Of a DNA stretch of 64,000 bases, positions 1 through 8,027 are shown in pieces. The notes under the pieces were generated by a model, which was not told where the DNA came from, made no database searches, and saw nothing but the letters and a program-made list of their open reading frames with translations. Numbering within the stretch: position 1 is the first letter of the stretch; each line of letters opens with the position of its first letter. The stretch is from Bin87 sp963666865 (GTDB lineage: Bacteria > Chloroflexota > Dehalococcoidia > Lucifugimonadales > UBA3495). The stretch is taken from assembly GCA_963666865.1 (NCBI GenBank), contig OY763072.1, forward strand, positions 3,100,001-3,164,000. Direction: 5' to 3'. Both the position numbers and the translations under genes were made by a program.

Positions 1-138
1 GTGGAGCGGCACCAACGCCCCCGCTTCTACCTCCACCAGGGAGAAGAGCATTTGCGCTCCCCAGAAGGTGCGAGTGCGGGCGCCTTCGGCCAGTTCTTTG
101 TAGCCGCGGTCCTTCGGGTTCAGGAAATAATCGCTCAT
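1..138 (-). CDS. Cupin-domain protein, N-terminal fragment cut by window edge
   Basis: The reverse strand reads 46 codons from an ATG at 138 to the window edge, starting MSDYFLNPKDRGYKEL and ending GALVPLH. A GAGGAG Shine-Dalgarno lies about 8 nt upstream. The run AGALVPLH is typical of the stretch before the metal-binding HxH of small cupins. The body of the protein is outside the window, so substrate and metal are unknown. A copy of the ATTCCGGC palindrome lies between it and radC. Confidence 0.6.
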   Translation of the reverse strand, partial: MSDYFLNPKDRGYKELAEGARTRTFWGAQMLFSLVEVEAGALVPLH

Positions 139-165
139 GGGCTGACTCCTCACATCTGTGTAATC

Positions 166-194
166 CTGGATTCCGGCTTTCGCCGGAATGACGG
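166..194. repeat. ATTCCGGC palindrome (R1 family)
   Basis: First copy in the window: CTGG, core ATTCCGGCTTTCGCCGGAAT, GACG. It lies between the cupin and radC genes and is followed by three short degenerate GGTTCGGAATG units. Confidence 0.9.
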
Positions 195-243
195 TAGGGG
201 GTTCGGAATGGCGGTAAGGGGATTCGGAATGATGGTGAGGGGT

Positions 244-1128
244 TTAGGTTCGGTCGAAACCGAGTCCTTTTTCTTTCAGGCTGATGAACCGGCCGCCTTG
301 CCCGATGACTAGGTGGTCCAGCAGTTCAATGTCCATCAACTTGCCGGCGGCGGCCAGATCTCGAGTTATGGCTACGTCTTCGGGGCTGGGCGTGGGGTCG
401 CCGGAGGGATGGTTGTGGACGACGATGATGGACGGCGCGTTTTCGCGGATGGCGGGGCGGAGCACCTCGGCGGGGCGCACCGCGCTGCTGTTGACGGTGC
501 CGATGTAGATGGTGCGTTTCCCAACCACCTGGTTTCTGGTGTTGAGCAGCAGCGCCACCAGATTCTCCTGGGGCAGCAATGCCATCTCGGCCGATACTAA
601 ATTCGCGGCGTCCTGTGGACAGGAAATCTCGGCCCGCTCTTCCGGGGCCAACGACGCGATGCGCCGGCCCAACTCCAGCGCCGCCATAATCTCGCAAGTC
701 TTGGCGTCGCTCAACCCGCGCTGGTCGCAGAGTTCAGCGTAACCGGCGCGGGCGAAACCGCCCAACCCTTGGAATTCCGCCAGGATGCGCGTTGCGACGC
801 TGATGGCGTTTTCGCCGGCGATGCCGGTGCGCAGCAATATGGCGATCAATTCGGCATTGTTCAGGTAACGAGGCCCATGGGCGCGTAGTCGTTCCCGGGG
901 CCGCTCGCCGACGGGCAGCTGGCGTATGGTGGGTTGGTACGAAACCGTGGCCCGAACACCAGGTTTTGATTGAGTATCCGCTTTTGAAACCGGGCAGGTA
1001 TGGTTGGACGGTTCGGTTTCGGCCGGCGACTCGCCCGTCGCGGCGTCGGCTCCGCCGAGGATTTGGTCCAGTTCGGCGCGGAAAGCCTCCAGGGCGGCTA
1101 ATTCGGCTGGTGACCCGGCGATAACCAT
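244..1128 (-). CDS. radC: RadC-family (JAB/JAMM) protein
   Basis: 294 aa. The N-terminal half has the helix-hairpin-helix-like RadC region (ERPRERL, then NNAELIAILLRTG). The C-terminal half has the JAMM metal-binding signature HNHPSGDPTPSPED at about residue 238 and the family run NSSAVRPAEVLRPAI. RadC proteins are usually about 220-230 aa; this one has roughly 70 extra, low-complexity N-terminal residues, so the true start could be further in. I chose the second of two adjacent ATGs because GGGAG is 6 nt upstream of it. The fold is certain. The biochemical role of RadC proteins is not well established: they were linked historically to DNA repair and are frequent in mobile contexts. Confidence 0.92.
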   Translation of the reverse strand: MVIAGSPAELAALEAFRAELDQILGGADAATGESPAETEPSNHTCPVSKADTQSKPGVRATVSYQPTIRQLPVGERPRERLRAHGPRYLNNAELIAILLRTGIAGENAISVATRILAEFQGLGGFARAGYAELCDQRGLSDAKTCEIMAALELGRRIASLAPEERAEISCPQDAANLVSAEMALLPQENLVALLLNTRNQVVGKRTIYIGTVNSSAVRPAEVLRPAIRENAPSIIVVHNHPSGDPTPSPEDVAITRDLAAAGKLMDIELLDHLVIGQGGRFISLKEKGLGFDRT

Positions 1129-1514
1129 CATTCACTCCCGCCGTACAATGGCGTCGCCGACCAGTCTAAACCGACTGCGGATGGTCTCGCTACGGCCGGC
1201 TGTCAGCATTTCAGGACAACTGCGGCGGCGCGGTAGTTGTTCAGGTTTTCCTCCTTTCATTGGGTGGTGGCTTCGGGTTCGGGGGTTCAGGTTGTCGGCG
1301 CTACGGCCAGAGAGCGTGTTTGCGAATCGATGCCCTAAGTTTGCGCGTGGGGTATAGTGTAGAGAACGGATGTGCGGGCGCGCAAGGGGCGGGTGTCATG
1401 TGGCAGCGTTCCGTTTTAGGTGGTTTATTTGGGCGGGCGCCGACGCGGGGGCGGGTAGGGGCGACCGGCCGGTCGCCCCTACTGTGTCAGCGGTACGGTG
1501 AAGGACCGGTTCGG
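1129..1514. other. Intergenic region with one palindrome, no gene seen
   Basis: About 390 bases between the start of radC and the end of the phosphotransferase gene. No reading frame here has a plausible protein composition or ribosome-binding site. It holds the perfect palindrome at 1455-1482. The radC promoter should lie near 1135-1200, but I see no convincing consensus pair. Confidence 0.6.
1455..1482. repeat. GTAGGGGCGA palindrome, variant core (R2 family)
   Basis: A perfect 28-base palindrome with no loop: arms GTAGGGGCGACCGG and CCGGTCGCCCCTAC. It shares its outer ten bases with the five GTAGGGGCGAAT palindromes elsewhere in the window, but its centre is GC-rich. It is not in a coding sequence. 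Confidence 0.8.
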
Positions 1515-2630
1515 CTATGGGACAAAGGGGCGGCCCGGCAGAAACTCCTTGGCATCCAGGTCATCGATGGCGGTCAGGGTTCGTTGCAAAAATACGTCAG
1601 CCAGTTGGCGGCTGCGGTCGCTCGTGAAATCCAACTGTCCACCGGCGATGATGGGAGTGCGGAAGCAGCCGAGCATGTTCTGGCGGTAGCCGCGCCAACA
1701 GTCCTCGAGCGTAAAGTCTGATACGCCCGAGGCGCGGACAATGCCGTGGTACTCCGTCAGGACGTCGCGCTCGATCTCCCGACGCACCTCGGTGGTGACG
1801 CTGGACGAAAGGAAATAGGCGACATCGGAAAGGCCGCTGGCGATGCCGCTGACCTGCCAATCCACCGCCGCGAAATCCTCATGGTCGTGGCCGAAGAACA
1901 TATTGTCGAGCCTGAAGTCGCCGTGGGTGAAAGTCATGGGGCCGGCGGCGACCGCCATCAGATAATTGACCATGCTTGCCCCAAATTCCTCTGCCAACCG
2001 ACGCATCGAGTCCGGGAACAGGTGGCCGAAGCGTTCCAGCACCGTCGGCAGACTGGATTGGTACACGGCCTGGACCAACGCATGGCGTTCCGGGGTGGAG
2101 GAATTATGGAAACCGGACACCGGCGGCCGGTCCACCCGGTCCCAATAGCGCCCGTGCATTTCTGCCAGGGCGCGAACTGCGGTTCCCGCTTGGGCCGTGC
2201 TGGCGCCTTCGATCTGGTCCGCCGTGGTCAAAGCGCGCAAGTCCTCCAGCAACAGGACGAAACGGTGGCTGCGGTCATCGAAATCCCCGTACAAAAGTCG
2301 GGGTGACCGTAACGGGATCTCTGGCGCAAGGGTGGTGTAGAAGGCGTACTCCCGCTGGTACAGTCGCAGCCGGCGGGCGGTCTCCATAGTCTCCGGATGC
2401 CCACTGGATAACTTGATAATCACAGATTGCGAACCGTGGGGTTCAGGGCCACGATAGGTCAGATTGCAACGGAAAATTCTCCCGACCAATCCGACGCCGG
2501 CGCCGATCTCTTCCAGCGCAGCATCCTGAATGGGTGAAACATTAGGGTTCCCGCCGGATATGAACGCCTGCTGCAACCAGGAGGCGGTGATGTCTTCCTG
2601 GTTTTCCGGGATTGGTGGTGGAGTGGCCAT
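1515..2630 (-). CDS. Phosphotransferase (APH / ecdysteroid-kinase-like)
   Basis: 371 aa kinase-fold protein. The glycine-rich region EIGAGVGLVGRIFR (residues 41-54) and SVIIKLSS (69-76) supply the nucleotide loop and lysine. The catalytic loop HGDFRLDNMFF begins at residue 236 and the metal-binding DWQ is at 257-259. These are the hallmarks of the aminoglycoside phosphotransferase/choline kinase superfamily. The family phosphorylates small hydroxylated molecules; this substrate cannot be read from sequence, and resistance to an antibiotic should not be assumed. It stands alone, with the R2 palindrome upstream at 2672. Confidence 0.87.
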   Translation of the reverse strand: MATPPPIPENQEDITASWLQQAFISGGNPNVSPIQDAALEEIGAGVGLVGRIFRCNLTYRGPEPHGSQSVIIKLSSGHPETMETARRLRLYQREYAFYTTLAPEIPLRSPRLLYGDFDDRSHRFVLLLEDLRALTTADQIEGASTAQAGTAVRALAEMHGRYWDRVDRPPVSGFHNSSTPERHALVQAVYQSSLPTVLERFGHLFPDSMRRLAEEFGASMVNYLMAVAAGPMTFTHGDFRLDNMFFGHDHEDFAAVDWQVSGIASGLSDVAYFLSSSVTTEVRREIERDVLTEYHGIVRASGVSDFTLEDCWRGYRQNMLGCFRTPIIAGGQLDFTSDRSRQLADVFLQRTLTAIDDLDAKEFLPGRPFVP

Positions 2631-2671
2631 GCCGACTTCTCTACACTGGTCAGGTTCGTGTTCCGAATGTG

Positions 2672-2699
2672 GTAGGGGCGAATGACTATTCGCCCCTAC
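2672..2699. repeat. GTAGGGGCGAAT palindrome (R2 family)
   Basis: Arms GTAGGGGCGAAT and ATTCGCCCCTAC around a 4-base centre. One of five near-identical intergenic copies (also 16410, 32485, 42793, 59918). Confidence 0.9.
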
Positions 2700-2733
2700 A
2701 ACCCGGATACGCGATGTACGGCGTATCCGGGTT
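2700..2733 (-). terminator. Hairpin after the ThDP-enzyme gene
   Basis: Perfect 13-bp stem AACCCGGATACGC / GCGTATCCGGGTT with an 8-base loop. It begins inside the stop codon of the minus-strand ThDP gene and abuts the R2 palindrome. No long T tract follows, so it may slow or end transcription rather than act as a strong terminator. Confidence 0.55.
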
Positions 2734-4378
2734 AGTCAAACCGGAACTTGGAGAAGGTGCCTTCTTCCTTGGTGATGAACTCCAGCAGGGCCGGGCGGCC
2801 GTCGGCGTTGGCCTGCATGGCGCGCTGCATGGCCGGCTTGATTTCATCCGGGGTGTGGATCTGTTCGGCGTAGGCGCCCAGGGCGACAGCGACCTGGTAG
2901 AAATCGCCGCTGAGGTCTTTGAGGCCGTAGCGTTCCACCGCGGTGGGGATGCGGCTGTCGGGGTAGATGGCCATGGTGGAGTTGTTCATGACCACCGTGG
3001 TGATGGGTATGTTGGCGCGGACGGCGGTTTCGACGTCGAGGCCGACCATGCCGAAGGCAGCGTCGCCCATGAAGTTGATGACCATCTTTTCCGGGGCCGC
3101 CATCTTCGCGCCCATGGCGAGGCCCAGGCTGTAGCCGAGCTGGGTGGATTTGCCCCAGCCGATGAAGCTGCGCGGGGCGCGGGCTTCCCAGAAGGGTGAC
3201 ACCTGTTCGCGGGGGCTGCCTGACTCGTGGGTAACGATGGTGTTGTCGAGATCGACGGTGTGCATGATGTCCCAGACCACGCGATAGGGGTTGAGGGGAA
3301 CCTCGTCGCTGGTGAGGCGGGGCAGCCACTCGGCCATCCAGGCATCCCGGCTGGCGGTGATTTCGTCGGCGAGGGCCTGGTTGGGGGCGCGCTGCTGGAC
3401 GCCCTGGGCCTTGAGTTCGTCGATGAACTGGCGCAAAGCCAGCTTGGCATCGCCCAGGATGGGATACTCGGTACGGTAGTCCTTGTTCACGTCGCCGTCG
3501 CCGTTGGTGAGGTGGATGAGGGTCTTGCCGGCCGGTATGGGCACGGTGAAACCGCTCTTGGTGAAGCTGACGCCGACGCCGAAAACCACGTCGGCGTTGG
3601 TGAGGAACCGATGCACGGGTCCGGTCTGACTGGAACCGCCCACGCCGAGAGACAAGGGGTGATTTTCCGGGAAGGCGCTCTTGCCTTCCAGGGTGGTCAT
3701 CACCGGGATCTGGAGGAATTCGGCCAACTCCAGGAGTTCGTCGGTGGCCTCGGCGTACATGATGCCCTGGCCGGCATGGATCACCGGACGCTGGGCGGAG
3801 ATCAGGGCGCGCGCGCCCCGGGTGATGGCGGCCGGGTCGGCGGCGACGCGCATTTTTGCCGGCGGGATGTAATCGAAGTCCTCTTCGCTGATCTGGTCGG
3901 ACACCAGGTCGGAGGGGATTTCCAACAGAACCGGGCCGGGTTTGCCGGAGCGTAGCTTGGTGAAAGCCTGGCGGAACAGCTCGGGAACCCGGTCGGCGAA
4001 GTTCACATGGCCGGCCCACTTGGTGATGGGCGCGTAGGCCTGAACGGGATGGAAGTTTGGCTCGACGCCCAGGCGGTTGCGAGCGACGCCGGCGGGAAGG
4101 ACCAGGATGGGCACCGAGTCGGCGTAGGCCTGGGCTACTCCGCCAAAGGAGTTTTCCGCGCCGGGGCCGTTCTGGGCCAGGAAGATGCCGATTTTGTTAC
4201 CGTTGGTGACGCGGGAAAAACCGTCGGCCATATGGACGCCGGTTCGTTCCTGGCGGCAGACGACGGGACGGATCCCGGCGATGGCCGCCGCTTCGATCAG
4301 GGGGTTGGAAGGCATGACGGCGATCCAATCCACGCCTTCCATTTTCAATACGTTGGCTACTGCGGTGACTCCGTCCAC
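2732..4378 (-). CDS. Thiamine-diphosphate-dependent enzyme (acetolactate synthase-like)
   Basis: 548 aa with the three-domain plan of the acetolactate synthase/benzoylformate decarboxylase superfamily. The N-terminal domain carries the cofactor-activating glutamate in CRQERTG (E44). The C-terminal ThDP-binding motif GDAAFG starts at 438 and closes with NN at 465-466. Members cleave or make C-C bonds next to a keto group. It is shorter and less similar at the N-terminus than true IlvB, and no ilvN or ilvC lies nearby, so a catabolic 2-keto-acid role is as likely as branched-chain biosynthesis. It is followed 49 nt downstream by an alpha/beta hydrolase gene on the same strand. Confidence 0.88.
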   Translation of the reverse strand: MDGVTAVANVLKMEGVDWIAVMPSNPLIEAAAIAGIRPVVCRQERTGVHMADGFSRVTNGNKIGIFLAQNGPGAENSFGGVAQAYADSVPILVLPAGVARNRLGVEPNFHPVQAYAPITKWAGHVNFADRVPELFRQAFTKLRSGKPGPVLLEIPSDLVSDQISEEDFDYIPPAKMRVAADPAAITRGARALISAQRPVIHAGQGIMYAEATDELLELAEFLQIPVMTTLEGKSAFPENHPLSLGVGGSSQTGPVHRFLTNADVVFGVGVSFTKSGFTVPIPAGKTLIHLTNGDGDVNKDYRTEYPILGDAKLALRQFIDELKAQGVQQRAPNQALADEITASRDAWMAEWLPRLTSDEVPLNPYRVVWDIMHTVDLDNTIVTHESGSPREQVSPFWEARAPRSFIGWGKSTQLGYSLGLAMGAKMAAPEKMVINFMGDAAFGMVGLDVETAVRANIPITTVVMNNSTMAIYPDSRIPTAVERYGLKDLSGDFYQVAVALGAYAEQIHTPDEIKPAMQRAMQANADGRPALLEFITKEEGTFSKFRFD

Positions 4379-4427
4379 GGTACAACTCCTTCGGCAGTTT
4401 TTTACATGGATGTACAGGATTCGCGAA

Positions 4428-5141
4428 TCAAGTGATTTCGCAGAGGAAAGCGTCGATGGCGGCGTTCACTTCCTCCGGCTTTTCCACCATGGGGAAGTGG
4501 CCGGCGTCCTTCATCTTGATGAGCTTGGAGCCGGGGACCGCGCGGTGAATTTCTTCCTCGTAGTCGCCGGTAGCTAACGGATCATCGACGCCCTGGATGA
4601 GCAGCAGTGGGGCCTTCAGAGTGTGGATGCGGTCCCGCACGTCGAAACGGTCAATCGCCACGAGATCACGGTATTGAGCTACCGGCCCTACCTCGCGGTG
4701 TCGTTGCAGCAGTTCCGCCCGCAGCCCCGGTTCAATGAAGTGCATCGCCCCGTCCATTGCGCCCAGCCACTTTTCGTAAATTTCGGCGTTCTCGGCGGCG
4801 TCCAGCCGGAACTGCAAATCGCCGGGCCGGCGCTGCTTGGGGCGCATGGCAATGGTCATCAACGCCAGGCCCTTGACCTCATCCGGGTAGTCCAGGGCGT
4901 ATTGGAGGGCGATGCACGCGCCCAGGGTGAAACCGCTGAGGATCAAGTCGTGGTCGAGGCCCTGGGCGTGAAGCCAGCCCCGCAGCCAGTCGGCGTAGCG
5001 TTCGACGCTGCTACACGGCGCTCCGTCGAGATGTCCGGGCAGATGCGGCGCCAAACTGCCGGGGTAATGGGACAGCTGATGGAGGTAGGAATCGGCGCAG
5101 CCGCCGGCGCCGGGGCCGTGGATGAAAACAAGCTGGGTCAT
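4428..5141 (-). CDS. Alpha/beta hydrolase with Thr at the nucleophile position
   Basis: 237 aa from the ATG at 5141; an in-frame upstream extension to 5210 lacks fold sense. The oxyanion region is VFIHGPGAGG. The nucleophile elbow, normally GxSxG, reads GFTLG with threonine at residue 72 (codon ACC). The acid is in QGVDDPL and the histidine in DAGHFPM. The elbow and the other two triad positions are conserved, so the fold is firm. Most family members are esterases, lactonases or C-C hydrolases; with Thr replacing Ser the activity is uncertain. It is probably cotranscribed with the ThDP enzyme, whose gene lies just downstream. Confidence 0.85.
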   Translation of the reverse strand: MTQLVFIHGPGAGGCADSYLHQLSHYPGSLAPHLPGHLDGAPCSSVERYADWLRGWLHAQGLDHDLILSGFTLGACIALQYALDYPDEVKGLALMTIAMRPKQRRPGDLQFRLDAAENAEIYEKWLGAMDGAMHFIEPGLRAELLQRHREVGPVAQYRDLVAIDRFDVRDRIHTLKAPLLLIQGVDDPLATGDYEEEIHRAVPGSKLIKMKDAGHFPMVEKPEEVNAAIDAFLCEIT

Positions 5142-5214
5142 GGAAACCTGCAAGAGACGGCCCCTCGGGCCGGGTGCCGGCATTCTAGTGGCGACGATTG
5201 CCTCGGTCAACCAC

Positions 5215-5243
5215 TTGCGCTCGTACGAGACCTGTGGTATAAT
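5215..5243 (+). promoter_or_regulatory. Sigma-70-type promoter
   Basis: TTGCGC (5215-5220), a 17-base spacer, then a perfect TATAAT (5238-5243). Transcription should start near 5250 and run through the 28-codon ORF at 5365 to the hairpin at 5461, a transcript of about 235 nt. This is the best promoter match I found in the window. Confidence 0.7.
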
Positions 5244-5364
5244 GGATTTGGAATCTTTTGGAAGCCTTATCCAGTATTACCCTGTGACCAAGACCGCCCA
5301 CTTTGAGCTATTGGAGATTTTTGGTGAAACAAACGACCCCTAATGGGGGAAAGGAGGAAATACA

Positions 5365-5451
5365 ATGGCTGAATTAGCGCTCGTTTTGCTGATTGGTTGC
5401 GTTGGTTTCGGAATGCTCTGCGTAATCGCGAAAATTTTGAGGAGAATTTGA
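5365..5451 (+). CDS. 28-aa predicted single-span membrane protein
   Basis: The ORF reads MAELALVLLIGCVGFGMLCV then IAKILRRI: one hydrophobic span followed by a basic tail, the usual layout of bacterial small membrane proteins. An AAAGGAGG Shine-Dalgarno sits 7 nt before the ATG. It is enclosed by a consensus promoter upstream and a strong hairpin 9 nt after the stop, forming a complete self-contained transcription unit in an otherwise empty gap. No function can be assigned. The alternative is a regulatory RNA in which the ORF is incidental, but the ribosome-binding site argues for translation. Confidence 0.6.
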   Translation: MAELALVLLIGCVGFGMLCVIAKILRRI

Positions 5452-5460
5452 AACTTATAG

Positions 5461-5483
5461 GGGAGGCTGAAAATCAGCCTCCC
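5461..5483 (+). terminator. Terminator hairpin, 10-bp stem
   Basis: GGGAGGCTGA, AAA loop, TCAGCCTCCC, followed by TCGTCTT. It lies just after the 28-aa ORF and just before the stop of the convergent PPOX gene, so it may serve both strands. Confidence 0.75.
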
Positions 5484-5488
5484 TCGTC

Positions 5489-5917
5489 TTAACCCGTTCC
5501 TGTCCAACCCGTAGCCTTCTCCGGGGTGATCCTGATGACCGGGTTGCCGTCCAGGGGCATCCGGCGGTATTGAGGGTATTTTTCGCGGAGCAGCGCGATG
5601 GCCGCCGGCGGTTCGGGACCGCCCTCGACCAGCTCGGCTCTGCCCTGAACCAAGAGATACCAGAGCCGGGTCCAATCCTCGTCGTAGTGGTCAATTACCA
5701 GCGAGACCTGCGGGTTAGCGAGGATGTTGCGCACGCGCCGCAGGCCGGTGAGGCTGCCGCGCTTGGGCTTGGCGTCGAGGACGGAGTAGATGTTCTGACC
5801 ATCGTAGGCGAAGCAGACCGGGATCACGTGGGGCCGGCCGTTGGCATCGGCGGTGGCCAAGTGTCCCACCGGGGTTTCGGAAAGTCGCGCCGCCTGTTCG
5901 GGCGTCAGGCTAACCAC
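5489..5917 (-). CDS. PPOX-class (probable F420-dependent) oxidoreductase
   Basis: 142 aa of the pyridoxamine-phosphate-oxidase-like split-barrel fold. The start GHLATADANGRPHVIPVCF and the middle PQVSLVIDHYDEDWTRLWYL match the family of F420- or flavin-binding small oxidoreductases best known from actinobacteria and Chloroflexota. The GTG start overlaps the last codons of nnrDE by 8 bases, indicating translational coupling in the metF-acpS-nnrDE-PPOX cluster. Cofactor choice (F420, FMN or heme) is not decidable here. Confidence 0.82.
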   Translation of the reverse strand: MVSLTPEQAARLSETPVGHLATADANGRPHVIPVCFAYDGQNIYSVLDAKPKRGSLTGLRRVRNILANPQVSLVIDHYDEDWTRLWYLLVQGRAELVEGGPEPPAAIALLREKYPQYRRMPLDGNPVIRITPEKATGWTGTG

Positions 5918-7523
5918 GGGAAGCCTCCGGGCCGCGCCGGCCGGCGACGATGCGGGGGATGCGATCCAGCAGGTCGCTGGCGACTACGCCGGCGTCGCCG
6001 TGACGATGGCGGGCTTGTTCCGCCGCGGTGCCGTGCAGAAAGCCGCCCAACCTGGCCGCATCGTAGGGGGCAACCCCTTGCGCGAGCAGGCCGCCAATGA
6101 TGCCCGTGAGCACGTCACCAGTGCCGCCGGCGGCCAACGCGGGGTTGGCGAAGGGCAGCACGCAACGCCGGCTGTCGGGCGAGGCGACGACGCTGTGGGC
6201 ACCTTTCAGCAGGACGGTTTGCTGCCATCTTGCCGACCAGTGGGCGGCGTTGTCGAGGCGGTTTGCCTGCACCTGTCCGGTGGGTTGGCCGGTGAGGGTC
6301 GCCATTTCGCCGGGATGGGGGGTCAGGACTGTAGGCGCGGTCAAGCGGGCAGGCCAGTTGTCGCAGCGGGAGAGGTTGTTCAGGCCGTCGGCGTCAATCA
6401 CTATTGGCGGCGGTGGATTCCGGCTTTCGCCGGAACGACGGGGAGGGGAGAGGAGCAGACGTTCCACGAAACTGGCTGTACCTTCCGACCAGCCCAGGCC
6501 GCACCCGACGGCTAGAGCCGAGTAAGCGCTGATACGTTCCCGAATCACATCCGCCGCCGCAACGTCAATTCGACCGTCGGCGTCTTCGGGCAAGGGAAGG
6601 TGAATTGTTTCGGTGAGCTTGGATGCGACGATGCGATACACGGACTCCGGGGCGGCAAGGGTCACCAATCCTGCGCCCGTCCGATGCGCGCCCTGGGCCG
6701 CCAGGCAGGCCGCGCCGACGAAGTGGCGGGACCCGGCCACCAACAAAAGATGGCCGAAGGTTCCCTTGTGGGAGTTCGGGGGACGGAGGGGCAGGAGGGT
6801 TCGGGCGGACGCCATAGTCATCCATTCGGTGGATAATCCAGAGCTGGCTGCGACGGATGGGGGAAGGCCGATGTCCACCAGGCTCACGCGGCCGGCGTAT
6901 TCAGCGCCGGGGAAATTCGCGATGCCGTATTTTGGAAAACACAACGCCAATGTCTCGTCGGCCCGGATGGTGTTGGCGTCCGCCGCGCCGGTGTCCGGGT
7001 TGACGCCGGTGGGCAAGTCCACGGTGATGACGGTCAGGGCCGGGCGGGCGAGTTTCACTCGGTTGACCAGCGCGGCAATGTCCGCAACTCCGCCAGCCAG
7101 GGGGCGATAGCGGCCGGCCCCCAATATGGCGTCAATGACCGTGTCGCAGCGACTCAACATTCGGTTCAGCGTTTGCAGCCCGGCGTCATCGGCCGCATCT
7201 TTCACAGTGACGTCGTAGGCTTGAGCGTCGGCCATCTTGGGATCAGCGGCAGGCCGGCCCCGGGCAATGTAGCAACACACGTCGGCGCCCCAACGGCGCA
7301 GGTGGCGGGCGATAACGAGGCCATCGGCGCCGTTGTTGCCGGGGCCGATGAGCAACACCACACGCCGACCGGCTGCTCCGTCCATGCGCTCCCGGATGCG
7401 GCGGGCGCAAGCCAGGCCGGCGTTCTCCATCAAGGTATCGGTGCTGACGCCGGCGGCCTCCGATGCGGCTTCCAAAGCCTGCATCTCCGCTACGGTAACG
7501 ACTTTGATTAGCTGGTGTGGCAT
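5910..7523 (-). CDS. nnrDE: Bifunctional NAD(P)HX epimerase / dehydratase
   Basis: 537 aa from the ATG at 7523. A longer frame to 7568 only adds residues encoded by the palindrome at 7528. The N-terminal YjeF_N epimerase domain has LIGPGNNGADGLVIARHL. The C-terminal ADP/ATP-dependent dehydratase domain has KGTFGHLLLVAGS, HPGEMATLTG, LLKGAHSVV and AAGGTGDVLTGIIGG. Together they repair hydrated NADH and NADPH. Within the dehydratase domain a copy of the dispersed palindrome (6414-6440) is inserted in frame and read as PPRRSGESRNPPPP just before the conserved IVIDADGLNN strand. The next gene overlaps its stop. Confidence 0.95.
   Translation of the reverse strand: MPHQLIKVVTVAEMQALEAASEAAGVSTDTLMENAGLACARRIRERMDGAAGRRVVLLIGPGNNGADGLVIARHLRRWGADVCCYIARGRPAADPKMADAQAYDVTVKDAADDAGLQTLNRMLSRCDTVIDAILGAGRYRPLAGGVADIAALVNRVKLARPALTVITVDLPTGVNPDTGAADANTIRADETLALCFPKYGIANFPGAEYAGRVSLVDIGLPPSVAASSGLSTEWMTMASARTLLPLRPPNSHKGTFGHLLLVAGSRHFVGAACLAAQGAHRTGAGLVTLAAPESVYRIVASKLTETIHLPLPEDADGRIDVAAADVIRERISAYSALAVGCGLGWSEGTASFVERLLLSPPRRSGESRNPPPPIVIDADGLNNLSRCDNWPARLTAPTVLTPHPGEMATLTGQPTGQVQANRLDNAAHWSARWQQTVLLKGAHSVVASPDSRRCVLPFANPALAAGGTGDVLTGIIGGLLAQGVAPYDAARLGGFLHGTAAEQARHRHGDAGVVASDLLDRIPRIVAGRRGPEASRG
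6414..6440. repeat. ATTCCGGC palindrome inside nnrD (R1 family)
   Basis: TGGATTCCGGCTTTCGCCGG followed by AACGACG. It matches the intergenic R1 copies with one change. Here it lies inside an open reading frame without breaking it. Confidence 0.9.
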
Positions 7524-7527
7524 GGTT

Positions 7528-7555
7528 CTGGATTCCGGCTTTCGCCGGAATGACG
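7528..7555. repeat. ATTCCGGC palindrome (R1 family)
   Basis: Core ATTCCGGCTTTCGCCGGAAT with flanking CTGG and GACG, between nnrDE and acpS. Confidence 0.9.
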
Positions 7556-7571
7556 GGAAATGCGGCACAGC

Positions 7572-8006
7572 CTAGCCTGCTCGCGGAGCTACTGTGTCGC
7601 CCCATAGGGTCGCCTCGGTAGCCTGACGTGATTCAGGGGTGTCGGGGCGCATTGCCACCGCCACGACCATGGCGAAACCGCGGGAGTGGGACAGGCTGAT
7701 GGCGATTTCGGTGACGCCCAGCCGTTCGGCGCGACGCTTGGCGCGTCCGTGCAGCCGGGGGCTGGGAGCGCCGCTGGGAGCGCGGACGACCTCGATGTCG
7801 CGCCAACCGACGCCCCGAAAGCCGGTGCCCAGCGATTTCATGACGGCTTCTTTGGCCGCAAATCGGGCCGCCAGGTTGGGCGGGCGGCCGCGGCAGTAGG
7901 CTATTTCTCCGGGCGTGAATATGCGCCGCAGGAAACGATCTCCGTAGCGGTCCAGGACCCCGGATACCCGGTCAATCTCGACGAAATCTACCCCGGTGCT
8001 GAGCAT
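7572..8006 (-). CDS. acpS: Holo-[acyl-carrier-protein] synthase
   Basis: 144 aa. The phosphopantetheinyl-transferase motifs are GVDFVEIDRV at the N-terminus (metal-binding Asp) and RFAAKEAVMKSLG in the middle (Glu and Lys). The closing strand is ISLSHSRGFAMVVAVA. It transfers 4'-phosphopantetheine from CoA to acyl carrier protein. It sits 21 nt after metF and before nnrDE. The last 20 or so residues are poorly conserved. Confidence 0.95.
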   Translation of the reverse strand: MLSTGVDFVEIDRVSGVLDRYGDRFLRRIFTPGEIAYCRGRPPNLAARFAAKEAVMKSLGTGFRGVGWRDIEVVRAPSGAPSPRLHGRAKRRAERLGVTEIAISLSHSRGFAMVVAVAMRPDTPESRQATEATLWGDTVAPRAG

Positions 8007-8027
8007 ATAGAACCGCCGGCGGATCCA

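Noticed and set aside
1..312. Open frame on the plus strand at the window start
   Set aside because: It is antisense to a convincing cupin N-terminus and runs through an R1 palindrome; composition is not protein-like.
5242..5343. 33-codon ORF upstream of the 28-aa gene
   Set aside because: Its ATG overlaps the -10 box, so it would not be on the transcript.
7524..7568. N-terminal extension of NnrDE (MPHFPSFRRKPESR)
   Set aside because: Encoded by the R1 palindrome; the family sequence begins at MPHQLIKV.
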